From NCBI RefSeq assembly GCF_014845095.1, contig NZ_NKUG01000072.1:1-54679 (forward strand): DNA of 54,679 nt, read 5' to 3'. The DNA comes from Methylobacterium bullatum. GTDB lineage: Bacteria; Pseudomonadota; Alphaproteobacteria; Rhizobiales; Beijerinckiaceae. The notes below the pieces were generated by a model. It worked only from the letters and a program-made list of their open reading frames with translations, was not told the DNA's origin and did not search any database. The translations under genes and the position numbers were made by a program. The first letter of the stretch is position 1. The number at the start of each line of letters is the position of its first letter. Positions 22,978 through 32,045 of this stretch are shown piece after piece.

Positions 22978-24357
22978 ATGCGCATTTTCGGCCTACAGGT
23001 CTCACGACAGAAGGCCGCTCGTGCGCTTTCCACCCCCGATGCCCGCGGCGGCTGGTGGCCGATCATCAAAGAGTCCTTCACCGGGGCTTGGCAGCAGAAC
23101 GTTGAAATCCGGCACGACGCCGTCCTGTCGTTCCACGCTGACTTCGCTTGCAAAACCCTTATTGCATCCGACATCGCGAAGCTGCGCATCAAGCTCGTGG
23201 AGCAGGACGACGGCGGTGTGTGGTCCGAGGTCAAGAGCCCGGCTTACTCGCCTGTGCTGCGGAAGCCGAACCGCTCCCAGAACCGCATCCAGTTCTTCGA
23301 GAGCTGGGTGATTTCCAAGCTTCAAAAGGGCAACACCTACGTTCTCAAAGAGCGGGACGGTCGTGGTGTCGTGGTTGGGCTCTACGTACTTGACCCGAAT
23401 GCGGTGAAGCCGCTCGTCGCCCCTGATGGATCGGTTTACTATCAGCTCTCGCGTGATGATCTGGCCGGTGTCGACGACTTCGACGCAGCGGTCCCGGTCC
23501 CCGCGAGCGAGATCATCCATGATCGCTTCAACTGCCTTTTTCACCCTCTGGTAGGCGTTTCTCCGATATTCGCGAACGGCCTCGCTGCGATGCACGGCCT
23601 CTCGATCCAGGAAAATGCAACTCGGTTCTTTCAAAACGGGTCGAACCCTGGCGGCATTCTTACTGCTCCAGGCGCTATCGCGGACGAAACCGCCAAGCGT
23701 CTTAAGGCGCATTGGGACGCCAATTATACCGGCGCGAACGTGGGCAAGGTCGCGGTTCTTGGCGACGGCCTTCGCTACGAGGCGATGTCCGTTAAGGCTG
23801 TAGATGCGCAGTTGATTGAGCAGTTGAAATGGTCGGCTGATGTGGTGTGCTCGACCTACCACGTCCCGCCATATAAGATCGGCATCGGTCAAATGCCGGC
23901 CTACAACAACGTACAGGCCCTTAACACCGAGTACTATTCCCAGTGCCTTCAAGTTCTCATGGAGAGCATTGAGCTTTGCCTTGATGAAGGTCTTGGTATT
24001 GGGGAAAAGCTTGGCACCGAGTTCGACACCGACAATTTGCTGCGCATGGATAGCGTTACGCAGATGGAGGTTCTGGAGAAGTCCAAGGGGATCATGTCCC
24101 CGAACGAGCAGCGTAAGAAGTTGGACCTGAAGCCAAAGCTCGGCGGCAACAGCCCCATGCTTCAGCAGCAGGAATTCAGCCTTGAGGCGTTAGCCAAGCG
24201 CGACGCGCAGGCCGACCCTTTTGGCGCAAATACCCCGGAGCCAAAGCCGGTCGAAAATGTAGAGCCTTCTGAAGAGGAGGTTGAAGATAAGGCTTTTGCG
24301 TCAAGTGTTTATCTCGCGAAGGCCCTTCAAACTGTTGGCCCTCCGTCGGTTCATTGA
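22978..24357 (+). CDS. portal protein, HK97 type
   Basis: This 459-residue protein has typical phage portal blocks: HADFACKTLIASDIAKLRIK, FFESWVISKLQKGNTYVL, IIHDRFNC, GVSPIFANGLAAMHGLSIQ, and the crown-side NEQRKKLDLKPKLGGN. Twelve copies form the channel for DNA entry and tail attachment. Most HK97-like phages place portal between TerL and protease; here it follows the capsid gene, a rearranged order. The last 60 residues are acidic and probably flexible. Confidence 0.9.
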   Translation: MRIFGLQVSRQKAARALSTPDARGGWWPIIKESFTGAWQQNVEIRHDAVLSFHADFACKTLIASDIAKLRIKLVEQDDGGVWSEVKSPAYSPVLRKPNRSQNRIQFFESWVISKLQKGNTYVLKERDGRGVVVGLYVLDPNAVKPLVAPDGSVYYQLSRDDLAGVDDFDAAVPVPASEIIHDRFNCLFHPLVGVSPIFANGLAAMHGLSIQENATRFFQNGSNPGGILTAPGAIADETAKRLKAHWDANYTGANVGKVAVLGDGLRYEAMSVKAVDAQLIEQLKWSADVVCSTYHVPPYKIGIGQMPAYNNVQALNTEYYSQCLQVLMESIELCLDEGLGIGEKLGTEFDTDNLLRMDSVTQMEVLEKSKGIMSPNEQRKKLDLKPKLGGNSPMLQQQEFSLEALAKRDAQADPFGANTPEPKPVENVEPSEEEVEDKAFASSVYLAKALQTVGPPSVH

Positions 24358-24375
24358 TACCTATCGGAGATCCGC

Positions 24376-25506
24376 ATGAACCATCGCGAGCTTAAGGCGA
24401 TGATGACTGAGCTTGCGCCGGTCATTCGCGATTATGTCAGCGCATCTATGCAGCCTGTCCTTGCTCGCCTTGAGGCTATGGAGAAACGCGAGCCGTTGCA
24501 TGGCAAAGACGGGTCTCCGGGTGTGGACGGGCGCGATGGAATGGCAGGCGCCAATGGCATCGGCATCCATAAAGCGATTGTGAGCGAAGACGGCATCTTG
24601 CTCCTCACTTTTACGGACGGTTCGGTCGTTGAGGCCGGACTAGTTCGAGGAGCCGACGGCCGCGACGGCATCAACGGCAAGGATGGTTCCGACGGTCGCG
24701 ATGGTGCCGATGGCGCGAATGGCAAAGACGCCGACCCAGAGCGGATTATTTTAGCCGTTGCGGAAGAGGTCGCCAAGGCCATTTCGGCGCTTCCGGTCCC
24801 GCGTGACGGAGCCGATGGCCGTGACGGCACCGATGGCACTCCCGGCGAACGCGGACAGGACGGCAAGGACGCCGATCCAGAGGAAATCGCTGCTACTGTA
24901 GCCTCGGAGGTCTCAAAGGCCGTGGCAGCGCTTCCTGTGCCACAGAATGGCAAGGATGGCCGCGATGGCATCGACGGTAAGGATGGCGTCGGGCTTGCGA
25001 GTGCTCTGATCGGCAGAAACGGCGAGCTGATCGTCACCCTGACGAATGGCGATACCAAGGATCTTGGCCTCGTCATCGGCAAGGATGGGGCCTCCGGTCG
25101 TGACGGTTCCGACGGCAAGGACGGCGCTCCCGGCGCTGATGGCCTCGGGTTCGATGACATGACCGAGACCGTTGAGGATGATGGGCGCACCATCGTTCGG
25201 CGCTACCAGAGCGGCGATGAGGTCAAGGAATTTCGCCATACCCTCGCGGTCCCGATCGATCGCGGCGTCTACAAGGACGGGCAAGCCTATAAGGCCGGGG
25301 ACGGCGTCACTTTGGGCGGCTCGTGGTGGCTTGCTCGTAAGGACACTCAGGCCCGCCCGGATGGCGGCGGCGAGGATTGGCGCCTTGCCGTCAAGCGTGG
25401 ACGCGATGGCAAGGACGGAAAAGACGGTGAGCGCGGTCTTCAGGGCAAGACAGGCGAGGCCGGCAAAGACCTGACCCAGCTTGGCCCCAACGGCCAGAAG
25501 TGGTGA
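24376..25506 (+). CDS. collagen-like virion protein
   Basis: This 376-residue protein alternates Gly-x-y repeats (GKDGSPGVDGRDGMAG and later blocks) with short folded modules. One module recurs: KDADPERIILAVAEEVAKAI and DADPEEIAATVASEVSKAVA, each ending ALPVP. The C-terminal part (YKAGDGVTLGGSWWLARKDT) is like small carbohydrate-binding/fibre modules and ends in another collagen stretch. It likely forms trimeric head or tail fibres. Its place directly after portal favours the head or neck. Confidence 0.8.
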   Translation: MNHRELKAMMTELAPVIRDYVSASMQPVLARLEAMEKREPLHGKDGSPGVDGRDGMAGANGIGIHKAIVSEDGILLLTFTDGSVVEAGLVRGADGRDGINGKDGSDGRDGADGANGKDADPERIILAVAEEVAKAISALPVPRDGADGRDGTDGTPGERGQDGKDADPEEIAATVASEVSKAVAALPVPQNGKDGRDGIDGKDGVGLASALIGRNGELIVTLTNGDTKDLGLVIGKDGASGRDGSDGKDGAPGADGLGFDDMTETVEDDGRTIVRRYQSGDEVKEFRHTLAVPIDRGVYKDGQAYKAGDGVTLGGSWWLARKDTQARPDGGGEDWRLAVKRGRDGKDGKDGERGLQGKTGEAGKDLTQLGPNGQKW

Positions 25507-25511
25507 TCCCG

Positions 25512-25955
25512 ATGACGGATGACGCTTACCGCAAGACCGTGAAGCGGAAGACGGCCACAGCTTTCGAGACGCAGCCGTCCGTGATCGTGCGTTCTTTCGA
25601 GGTGTCTCCGGGCGTCTACGCCGAGGGCGTTGTTCCTGTAGGAACGGACGGTTCTCCCATCGGCAGCGGAATGCCGGTTCATCTCGCGCAGGAAGAAACG
25701 GATCTCGCTGCGGGACAGTCGGGAATTGTTGCCACGGCCGGCGACCGCATCCTGGCGATCATCAATATCGGCGCTGGAAATGCCAACCTCAGCTTCGGCG
25801 AGATCGCAGTCGTGGACGCCGGCTATCCCTGCGACGCTGCTCCCCAGGTGGGACGTCAGGGCGGCGGCCTGACCTTCGACGAGCCGATGGTCCTCGGGGT
25901 GGATATCCACGCAGTCTCCGCGGCCGGCACGACCATTCTCGTCCTGAAGGCTTGA
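25512..25955 (+). CDS. hypothetical virion-associated protein
   Basis: The 147-residue, beta-rich protein ends GVDIHAVSAAGTTILVLKA. It lies in the fibre cluster. ATG at 25512 is chosen; GTG codons at 25500 and 25503 overlap the previous stop. No family is recognised. Confidence 0.6.
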   Translation: MTDDAYRKTVKRKTATAFETQPSVIVRSFEVSPGVYAEGVVPVGTDGSPIGSGMPVHLAQEETDLAAGQSGIVATAGDRILAIINIGAGNANLSFGEIAVVDAGYPCDAAPQVGRQGGGLTFDEPMVLGVDIHAVSAAGTTILVLKA

Positions 25956-25959
25956 TGCC

Positions 25960-26364
25960 ATGGGTGGTCTATCTCCTTCCGCTGCCCCCAATCTTGCGGG
26001 CGTACCCGTTGGGCCGTCTGTGCCGTTCTTTCGGATGGGCGAGCCGCTAATCATCCCGGTTGGCCCTGACACGGCAGATCAGCCCTTCAAGGTTGCCCTC
26101 CCGGCCAACGTCACCTCGTTCCTCTACACGAACAACAACCCCTTCGCGGTTCGTCTGATCGGCACTCGGCAGGGCCGCCCCTTCGCGATCGTGACACCTT
26201 CGACCGGATGGCTTTGGATGCCAGGAACGCAGGCGGTTCGTACCTCTGTTCGCCCAGAGTTCGTCTCTGTCATGTCGGTAGACGGTCCCTACGCTTCCAC
26301 GAGCCCCGATCAGAAGGCGGGCCGCGGCTTCGTCGAGCTCCAATACGGCACGGGGCACAGCTGA
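25960..26364 (+). CDS. hypothetical virion-associated protein
   Basis: This 134-residue beta-rich protein contains [20 protein letters not shown] and ends [10 protein letters not shown], the style of small capsid-decoration or fibre-base proteins. It overlaps the next gene as TGATG. Confidence 0.6.
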   Translation: MGGLSPSAAPNLAGVPVGPSVPFFRMGEPLIIPVGPDTADQPFKVALPANVTSFLYTNNNPFAVRLIGTRQGRPFAIVTPSTGWLWMPGTQAVRTSVRPEFVSVMSVDGPYASTSPDQKAGRGFVELQYGTGHS

Positions 26365-27044
26365 TGCTCAAGCCGATTGCCGCCTCACTTCTCGCGCTGT
26401 CTCTTGCTGCGCCCGTTCTAGCTGGCGGCGTCATCACTTCTCCTCCGCCGGGTCGTGTCGGTCCAATGGGGCCTGCCGGGCCGCAGGGTGAGCCGGGACC
26501 GAAGGGAGATAAGGGCGATGCAGGCTTACGTGGTGACGCCGGATCGATTGGATCCGAAGGCCCTCGCGGACTTCAAGGCCCGGTGGGACCAGCAGGTCCT
26601 AGAGGGGCCGATGGTTTACCTGGAGCCGTCGGAACGGCTGGACCTAAGGGCGAACCCGGTCCTTCAGGCCCAACGGGTGCTACAGGCGCCACGGGTGCCA
26701 CCGGGGGAACAGGCCCGCAGGGGCCGACCGGCCCCGCCGGCCCGAAGTCATCCACCTTCGTCTGCAACGCTACAATCGCCGAAACCGTAGCGCTCGCGAT
26801 CAGCTCGGGCACACGGGTCACGCCCGCGGCCACCTGTGCTGGCGTCCTCGCGACTGACGTGCTCGTGGCCTACCCAACCAGCCTCGCCAGTCTGACGACT
26901 GCGCTGGGCGTCTCCAATGGCATCGCCATACACCACGCGATCCCGACGGCGGCCAACACGTTCCGGGCCGTCATCAACGCGCCGGCACTCACGCTCGGCG
27001 CCTCCTACTCCATCCCCGTCGCGGTCTATGCGGTGAACCGCTGA
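26364..27044 (+). CDS. secreted collagen-like protein
   Basis: The 226-residue protein begins with a clear Sec signal peptide ([20 protein letters not shown], cut before GG). A collagen domain of about 35 Gly-x-y triplets follows ([19 protein letters not shown] onward), then a small C-terminal beta domain with two Cys ([19 protein letters not shown]). The signal peptide is unusual for a virion gene: the product may be exported by the lysogen or host cell rather than packed in the particle. Start at 26364 is chosen by the signal peptide and TGATG overlap. Confidence 0.8.
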   Translation: MLKPIAASLLALSLAAPVLAGGVITSPPPGRVGPMGPAGPQGEPGPKGDKGDAGLRGDAGSIGSEGPRGLQGPVGPAGPRGADGLPGAVGTAGPKGEPGPSGPTGATGATGATGGTGPQGPTGPAGPKSSTFVCNATIAETVALAISSGTRVTPAATCAGVLATDVLVAYPTSLASLTTALGVSNGIAIHHAIPTAANTFRAVINAPALTLGASYSIPVAVYAVNR

Positions 27045-27370
27045 TGTCTCGTATCGCTCGAAGCAGCCAGCCGCTGTATCAGACCGTCAACCGCCCTGTG
27101 TCCTGGCCTGTCGCCCTGAGCGCGCCGGACGGATCAGCGATCAATCTCACTGGCGCCACGGCGCAAGCGGCCCTCGTTTGGGGCAGCACGTCGAAAGATC
27201 TGACGGTTTCGCTCTCGGCGGCATCCTCGGGACGCATCCTCCTCACGGGCGCCGCTGCTCTCACTCAGGATCTGCCAGCCGGGCGCCTGGCGGAACTTCA
27301 ACTCATCGTCACCGACAGCCAGGGCGTCGTCACCGACTACGTCTGGCCTGTCGTTGGAGAGACACCGTGA
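27044..27370 (+). CDS. hypothetical fibre-cluster protein
   Basis: The 108-residue beta-sandwich-like protein starts SRIARSSQPLYQTVNRPVSW and has LPAGRLAELQLIVTDSQGVV. This resembles small N-terminal fibre/BppU-type domains found in head-neck fibre clusters. Function unknown. Confidence 0.55.
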   Translation: MSRIARSSQPLYQTVNRPVSWPVALSAPDGSAINLTGATAQAALVWGSTSKDLTVSLSAASSGRILLTGAAALTQDLPAGRLAELQLIVTDSQGVVTDYVWPVVGETP

Positions 27371-27705
27371 GCAGCGCGGCTGTCGTCGAACAGGTCGTTG
27401 CCACGGCCACCATCACAACGGAGCGCGGGGCCTCTTCGGCCGTCGCCTACCAGCAGGCGGCAACGGCCACTGTTGCTAACGAGCAGGGGCCGGCCGGGCC
27501 TCCGGGCTCTGGCATCGGATACGACCACCAGCAGCCCTCGCCCTCAATGCTGTGGACTGTCGCCCACAATCTCGGGGCACGCCCCGGCGTTCAGACCTTC
27601 TCCGTCGGCGGCGTGGAGATTGTCGGCGCCGTCCAGCACCTCTCGAATAACGTCTTGTCGATCGCCTTCGTCGTGCCTGTGGCCGGCTACGCGCACGTCA
27701 TCTGA
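27367..27705 (+). CDS. tail-fibre-type module protein
   Basis: The 112-residue protein starts at GTG overlapping the previous TGA (GTGA). A short collagen-like bit (GPAGPPGSG) precedes a module SPSMLWTVAHNLGARPGVQT followed by LSNNVLSIAFVVPVAGYAHV, which recurs in phage fibres as a trimerisation or knob unit. Confidence 0.65.
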   Translation: MSSAAVVEQVVATATITTERGASSAVAYQQAATATVANEQGPAGPPGSGIGYDHQQPSPSMLWTVAHNLGARPGVQTFSVGGVEIVGAVQHLSNNVLSIAFVVPVAGYAHVI

Positions 27706-27717
27706 GGGTTCTAAAGC

Positions 27718-28509
27718 ATGTCTAAGCCTATCCTCTCAGATCAGGATTTCGGCGGCGTCGCCCGTATCCTCAACCTGCCGAACGCCGTCGGCGATCAGGA
27801 GCCCGCGACCCTTGCGCAGCTGAAGGCCCAGATCGAAGGGCTGGCCTGGAAGGACTCGGTCCGCGTCTCGACGCAGGGCAACATCAGCATCGCGTCGCCT
27901 GGGGCGACAATCGACGGCATCACCATGTCGGCGAATGACCGCGTCCTCGTCCGCGCGCAGACGACGGGTTCCGAGAACGGCATCTACATCTGGAATGGGT
28001 CAGCCACGGCTCTGACCCGCTCCCTCGACGCCAACACCAGCGACGAGTTGGAGGGGGCAGTCGTTACCGTGGAGGAAGGCACCTCCGCCGGAGCCACGTA
28101 TCGGCAGACGTCCGTCAATTTCACCATCGGCTCAGGCGCTGTCGCCTGGACCTCGTTCGGAACTGCGGCAGGCGCTGCGACCGAAGCGACGGCCGGCATC
28201 GCCGAGATCGCCACCCAGGCCGAGACGGATGGCGGAACCGATGACCAGCGCATTGTTACCCCGGCAAAGCTGGCCGCGTGGTCCGGCCGCGTTCGCAAGT
28301 TCCCCCAGGCCATCGGTGACGGTTCGGCCACCCAGATCGACGTCACGCACAACCTGAACACGCGCGATGTCGTCGTGGAAGTCTTCTACGCCAGCGGCGC
28401 CTACGCGACCGTCATCTGCGATGTGAGCCGTCCGACGGTCAACTCGGTGCGCCTGAACTTCGCGGCCGCGCCGGCAGCCAATGCTCTTCGGGTCGTGGTC
28501 ACCGGCTGA
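27718..28509 (+). CDS. tail-fibre-like protein
   Basis: This 263-residue protein has the fibre pattern RILNLPNAVGDQEPATLAQL at the start, a carbohydrate-fibre-type module (GATIDGITMSANDRVLVRAQ, TGSENGIYIWNGSA), and a C-terminal HNLNTRDVVVEVFYASGAYA unit like the module in the preceding gene. Probably an adhesion fibre. Confidence 0.7.
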   Translation: MSKPILSDQDFGGVARILNLPNAVGDQEPATLAQLKAQIEGLAWKDSVRVSTQGNISIASPGATIDGITMSANDRVLVRAQTTGSENGIYIWNGSATALTRSLDANTSDELEGAVVTVEEGTSAGATYRQTSVNFTIGSGAVAWTSFGTAAGAATEATAGIAEIATQAETDGGTDDQRIVTPAKLAAWSGRVRKFPQAIGDGSATQIDVTHNLNTRDVVVEVFYASGAYATVICDVSRPTVNSVRLNFAAAPAANALRVVVTG

Positions 28510-29387
28510 TGGATGCCCTTTCTGACGTCCTGAAGGGGGGCGTTTCTGCGTTCCTCTCCATCAACATCCAGATCTTCGACGCCAACGGCACATGGACGAA
28601 GCCGGCCGGCGCGGTTCGAGTTCAGGTGTTCGTTCAGGGCGGCGGCGGTGGTGGGTCTTCCGGCGGGCGGCAGGCGTCGGGCACGGTCTCTCGCGGCGGC
28701 AATCCTGGCGGTTCCGGCGGCTTCAATTGGGATGAGTTCGACGCGGCTGATTTGCCGGCGACAGCTCAGATATTTGTCGGCACTGGCGGCACTGGCGGTG
28801 CTAGCGTCACGACAGACAGCACGGCGGGGACGCAAGGAACAGTAGGAGGCGGCTCAGCTTTTGGCTCGCCATCCTCTTCCTATTATGTGGCTACGACAGG
28901 CGGGATTTTCGGCACCGCGACAGGAGTCGGCGCCCATGGCGGCGGTCGCTATGCGCTTACTCTTACAGCGACTGCATCGAGCGCGGCAGGCGGTTCGGGT
29001 TCTACTCAGGCCGGACCTTCAGGATACGGTGTTGCGCCGGGTGGCGCGGGCGCTGGGCAGACCACAACTCCAGGCAACTATAACGGCGGCAGATACTACT
29101 TTGACTTACGTCCGCAAACCGCCGCCTTCATCGGCGCTGCTGGCGTCGGCTCCACCAAAACCGATGCCGTCGCACCCATAACTCCATTCGCCCTTTCCTA
29201 TGGTCTTTTCGGCAACGGTGGCCCCGGCGGCTGGTCGAATGTGGACGGCACGGCGGGCGCAGGCGCGAACGGATCGCGTGGCGGCGGCGGTGGCGGCGGT
29301 GGCGCTTCCTTGAACGGCAACCCGTCCGGCAAGGGCGGCGATGGCGGCAAGGGTCGCGTCGTCGTGGTTACGACCATTCAGTCATGA
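28509..29387 (+). CDS. glycine-rich fibre protein
   Basis: The 292-residue protein opens with IFDANGTWTKPAGAVRVQVF, the standard lead-in to glycine-rich fibre domains, then long runs of Gly and Ser interrupted by short motifs. It ends GGDGGKGRVVVVTTIQS. Such domains form polyglycine bundles at fibre tips and contact receptors. It overlaps the previous gene as TGATG. Confidence 0.75.
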   Translation: MDALSDVLKGGVSAFLSINIQIFDANGTWTKPAGAVRVQVFVQGGGGGGSSGGRQASGTVSRGGNPGGSGGFNWDEFDAADLPATAQIFVGTGGTGGASVTTDSTAGTQGTVGGGSAFGSPSSSYYVATTGGIFGTATGVGAHGGGRYALTLTATASSAAGGSGSTQAGPSGYGVAPGGAGAGQTTTPGNYNGGRYYFDLRPQTAAFIGAAGVGSTKTDAVAPITPFALSYGLFGNGGPGGWSNVDGTAGAGANGSRGGGGGGGGASLNGNPSGKGGDGGKGRVVVVTTIQS

Positions 29388-29444
29388 CCTGCGAAATCCG
29401 CATCTGGGAATTCGGGTGAGACATGAGCGTGACAAGGATCTGAA

Positions 29445-29732
29445 ATGCCAGCCTTGATCTCACTGGAGACCGCGAAGCGGCATTTGCTCATCGACTACGA
29501 TGACCGGGACGAGGACATCCAAGCCAAGGCGGAAGAGGCCACGGACATCGTGGTCGACTACCTGAAGCGTCCCGATCATGGATGGACGTTTGAGACCGTC
29601 CCCGGCCGCGTTCGGGCCGCCATCCTGCTTACGCTCGGCGTCATTTACGAGGACCGCGAGGGACAGGTTGATCCCTTGTCGGATGCTGTTCGCTCTCTTC
29701 TCCATCGGATGCGCGATCCTGCGCTGGCCTGA
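29445..29732 (+). CDS. head-tail connector protein (gp6-like)
   Basis: This 95-residue helical protein, with LETAKRHLLIDYDDRDEDIQ and RVRAAILLTLGVIYEDRE, matches the small HK97 gp6-type adaptor that sits on the portal. It begins the neck cluster. ATG at 29445. Confidence 0.85.
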   Translation: MPALISLETAKRHLLIDYDDRDEDIQAKAEEATDIVVDYLKRPDHGWTFETVPGRVRAAILLTLGVIYEDREGQVDPLSDAVRSLLHRMRDPALA

Positions 29733-29755
29733 TCTCCGCCACCAAGGGATAGGGC

Positions 29756-30109
29756 ATGGCAAAGCAATTCGGCGCAGGCGACCTCCGCGAGCGCGTCAAA
29801 TTCCAGAAACGCGGCGGCACTGAGGACGGCTACGGCAATGAAGTGCCAGGCCAATGGGAAGACCAGTTCATGCGAGCCGCTCACTTCATCATGAAGCCTG
29901 GCAGCGAGAGCGTTTTGGCCGCCCGCCTTCAGGGCACTCAGCCCGTGACGATGATCCTGCGCTACGACGATCAGACCCGAACCATCGGAACTGACTGGCG
30001 GGCGGTCGATACGCGAGACGGCACCGCATACGCCATCAGGGCATCAGCCGACATGGATCGAAAGCGTCAGTGGTGGTCGCTGGTGTGTGTCGCGGGGGAG
30101 GTGGCGTGA
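29756..30109 (+). CDS. head closure / head-tail joining protein
   Basis: The 117-residue protein has GDLRERVKFQKRGGTEDGYG at the start and DWRAVDTRDGTAYAIRASAD near the end, with the beta-barrel pattern of the Phage_H_T_join family (HK97 gp7 / SPP1 gp16 type). Confidence 0.85.
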   Translation: MAKQFGAGDLRERVKFQKRGGTEDGYGNEVPGQWEDQFMRAAHFIMKPGSESVLAARLQGTQPVTMILRYDDQTRTIGTDWRAVDTRDGTAYAIRASADMDRKRQWWSLVCVAGEVA

Positions 30110-30567
30110 TGGAGACCAATCGCCTCGTCCGTCAGATCCAATCCATGCCTGAGCGCGTCCGTGCTGCCGTCAAGGACGCTATCGACCAGAACGCTGACGA
30201 GCTCGTGGCGCTGCAGAAGCGTTTGGCGCCGCGGAAGACAGGCAGGTTCGCCTCGTCCATTCGTAAAGAGCCAGGCACCAACGAACTTTCCGTTCGCGTT
30301 GTAGGCGGCGGCAAGCTGACGACGGTTGCCGCAAATTCGCGGATTAGCAGCGAAGAGGCCGCGTCTGGGGTCGGCGCCTACGATTACTCGGCGGCCCTTG
30401 AGTTCGGCACGGAGAATATGGTCGCCAAGCCGAGCTTCTATCCAGGATATCGCTCGCTGAAGAAGCGCATGAAAGCTCGCATCTCTCGCGCCGCGCGCAA
30501 GGCCATCGTTGAGGATCAGGCCGTTTCATCCGCCGCTTCACCGCAGAGTGAGGTTTCCGGTGACTGA
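30109..30567 (+). CDS. HK97-gp10-type neck/tail completion protein
   Basis: The 152-residue protein carries LAPRKTGRFASSIR and a YDYSAALEFGT block, then FYPGYRSLKKRMKARISRAA, the typical HK97 gp10 family pattern. ATG at 30109 overlaps the previous TGA; a GTG at 30106 is possible. Confidence 0.85.
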   Translation: METNRLVRQIQSMPERVRAAVKDAIDQNADELVALQKRLAPRKTGRFASSIRKEPGTNELSVRVVGGGKLTTVAANSRISSEEAASGVGAYDYSAALEFGTENMVAKPSFYPGYRSLKKRMKARISRAARKAIVEDQAVSSAASPQSEVSGD

Positions 30568-30970
30568 ACCAACCCTCGCATTGCAAGGTGCCATCGTCGC
30601 CGCCTTGAAGGGCGCAGCGCCCGTGCGAGCTGTGCTCGGTGAACGCATTTACGACCGCGTCCCTACCGCGGCCGCTAAGCCTTACGTGCGCGTCGGCGAG
30701 GACCAGGTTGTCCCCGATCGCGCTGAGTGTTTCGAGCGCAGCGTAGAGATTTACGCCACGCTTCATGTCTGGTCCGCGGCCGTTGGCCGCCCCGAAGCAA
30801 AGCGCGCGGTAGGGGCGATTGTAGACGCGCTGGATGGCGCGGACCTCGACCTCGGCACAGACCTTCACCTCGTGCTTATCGAGCACGACAGTACCCGGTT
30901 CGTGGACGGAGACGATCCGTTGACCACGCACGGCGTCGTCGTCTTCCGCGCTTTGATCGACGCGGCCTAA
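30560..30970 (+). CDS. tail completion protein, DUF3168 type
   Basis: The 136-residue protein has GAAPVRAVLGERIYDRVPTA, PYVRVGEDQVVPDRAECF, ATLHVWSAAVGRPEAKRA and THGVVVFRALIDAA, all hallmarks of DUF3168 tail terminators that cap the tail tube. It starts at GTG 30560, overlapping the upstream gene by 8 bases. Confidence 0.88.
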   Translation: MTEPTLALQGAIVAALKGAAPVRAVLGERIYDRVPTAAAKPYVRVGEDQVVPDRAECFERSVEIYATLHVWSAAVGRPEAKRAVGAIVDALDGADLDLGTDLHLVLIEHDSTRFVDGDDPLTTHGVVVFRALIDAA

Positions 30971-30994
30971 CCCACCACCTGAGAGGATCACGAC

Positions 30995-31444
30995 ATGGCC
31001 AAGCCCGTCACCCGGCGGTTCGGAGACCTGCGCGTCTACCTGGACACCAGCACGACCAGCACCCCTACGTTCGAGATGCCGTGCGGCTTCACCGACAAGT
31101 CGCTGGAGCTCACCGCAGACGCTTCCGATATCGCGGTTCCGGACTGTGACGATCCCGATGGCGCGATCTGGAATGAGAGGGATATCCGCACCCGCAACGC
31201 CCGCGTCACCGGCCAAGGTGTGCTGGCGATGGAAAGCTCGGAGGAATGGCGCTCATTCTTCCTCAACGGCTCCCGCCTCGTCCGCGTCGAGATCAACGCG
31301 CCGGCGGCTGACGGCGGCGGCTACTGGCAGGGCAGGGCCGTTCTCACTTCCTGGCGCATCGACGGCACCCTCGGCGACAAGCTCAAGAGCAACGTCGAGA
31401 TGTCGAACGACGGTGAGTGGGTCTGGACTGCGGCGACCGCATAA
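30995..31444 (+). CDS. major tail tube protein
   Basis: This 149-residue protein has the TP901-1/GTA-type tube pattern: FGDLRVYLDTSTTSTPTFEM, then GFTDKSLELTADASDI, VPDCDDPD, and the end SWRIDGTLGDKLKSNVEMSN. Stacked hexamers form the tail tube. It overlaps the chaperone gene as TAATG. Confidence 0.88.
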   Translation: MAKPVTRRFGDLRVYLDTSTTSTPTFEMPCGFTDKSLELTADASDIAVPDCDDPDGAIWNERDIRTRNARVTGQGVLAMESSEEWRSFFLNGSRLVRVEINAPAADGGGYWQGRAVLTSWRIDGTLGDKLKSNVEMSNDGEWVWTAATA

Positions 31445-31878
31445 TGTCGAGCGACGGCAATACGACCCTCGATTGGGCGGACGGCACCTATACGTTCAGG
31501 CTCGGCCTGGGCGAGCTTCAGGAGCACGACGAGAAGATCTCGGAAGGGCGCCCGATGGGCTACCCCTCCGGGCCGCTTGCCGTGCTCTCTCGGCTCTGGG
31601 ACGGAACGTGGAAGATCGCTGACGTTCGAGAGACCATCCGGCTCGGCCTCATCGGTGGCGGGATGCCCCCGGTAGACGCGCTCAAGCTGGTTCGACGCTA
31701 TGTCGATGACCAGCCTTTGATGGCGAACGTTGGCCTCGCCGTCTTGATCCTCGCGGAAGCGGTCGGCATCGAAAAGCAGGACCCCAACGCGGGAAAGCCC
31801 GCGCCCGCGCGGACAAAGGGGCGGAGCCGGAATACGACCGGCTCGACTTCGCGGGCTTCATCGGCTCCGGCCTCGTAA
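31444..31878 (+). CDS. tail assembly chaperone, upstream frame (gpG-like)
   Basis: The 144-residue product starts TLDWADGTYTFRLGLGELQE, the GTA-type tail chaperone pattern (rcc01692/gp10-like). The last 25 residues after the slippery site are low-complexity (SRNTTGSTSRASSAPAS), as expected when most conserved information moves to the -1 frame. It sits between tube and tape measure, the standard place. It binds the tape measure during tail assembly and is not in the virion. Confidence 0.85.
   Translation: MSSDGNTTLDWADGTYTFRLGLGELQEHDEKISEGRPMGYPSGPLAVLSRLWDGTWKIADVRETIRLGLIGGGMPPVDALKLVRRYVDDQPLMANVGLAVLILAEAVGIEKQDPNAGKPAPARTKGRSRNTTGSTSRASSAPAS
31791..31797 (+). promoter_or_regulatory. GGGAAAG slippery site for -1 frameshifting
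   Basis: GGGAAAG lies in the zero frame as G-GGA-AAG, the X-XXY-YYZ form, and is the same heptamer used by lambda G/T. Slipping back one base leads into the frame that ends at 32045. Confidence 0.8.
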
Positions 31879-32045
31879 TGGGGTTGTCCCCTGGGGACGT
31901 ACGCAAGCTGTCTCTCTGGCAGCTCAAAGCGGCCATCGACGGGTGGAACAAGGCGCACGGCGGAAAGGAAGGCGCAGAGCTTTCCGACAAGGAAGCCCTG
32001 CAGATCGGCGAGATGCTGGACGCGCCCCCGGTCTGGGCGAGCTAG
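31797..32045 (+). CDS. tail assembly chaperone, -1 frame extension (gpT-like)
   Basis: Entered by -1 frameshifting at 31791-31797, this frame adds 82 residues to give a fusion of about 200. It carries the conserved-looking blocks PEYDRLDFAGFIGSGLVMGL and SPGDVRKLSLWQLKAAIDGW, and ends PPVWAS. That resembles the short GTA protein that follows the chaperone. It could also be translated separately from the ATG at 31878, which overlaps the TAA of the first frame. Confidence 0.78.
   Translation, partial: ARARADKGAEPEYDRLDFAGFIGSGLVMGLSPGDVRKLSLWQLKAAIDGWNKAHGGKEGAELSDKEALQIGEMLDAPPVWAS

Noticed and set aside
24432..25193. 253-residue Ser/Pro-rich frame antisense to the collagen-like gene
   Set aside because: The Ser-Pro-rich composition is the reverse complement of Gly-Asp collagen repeats, not an independent protein.
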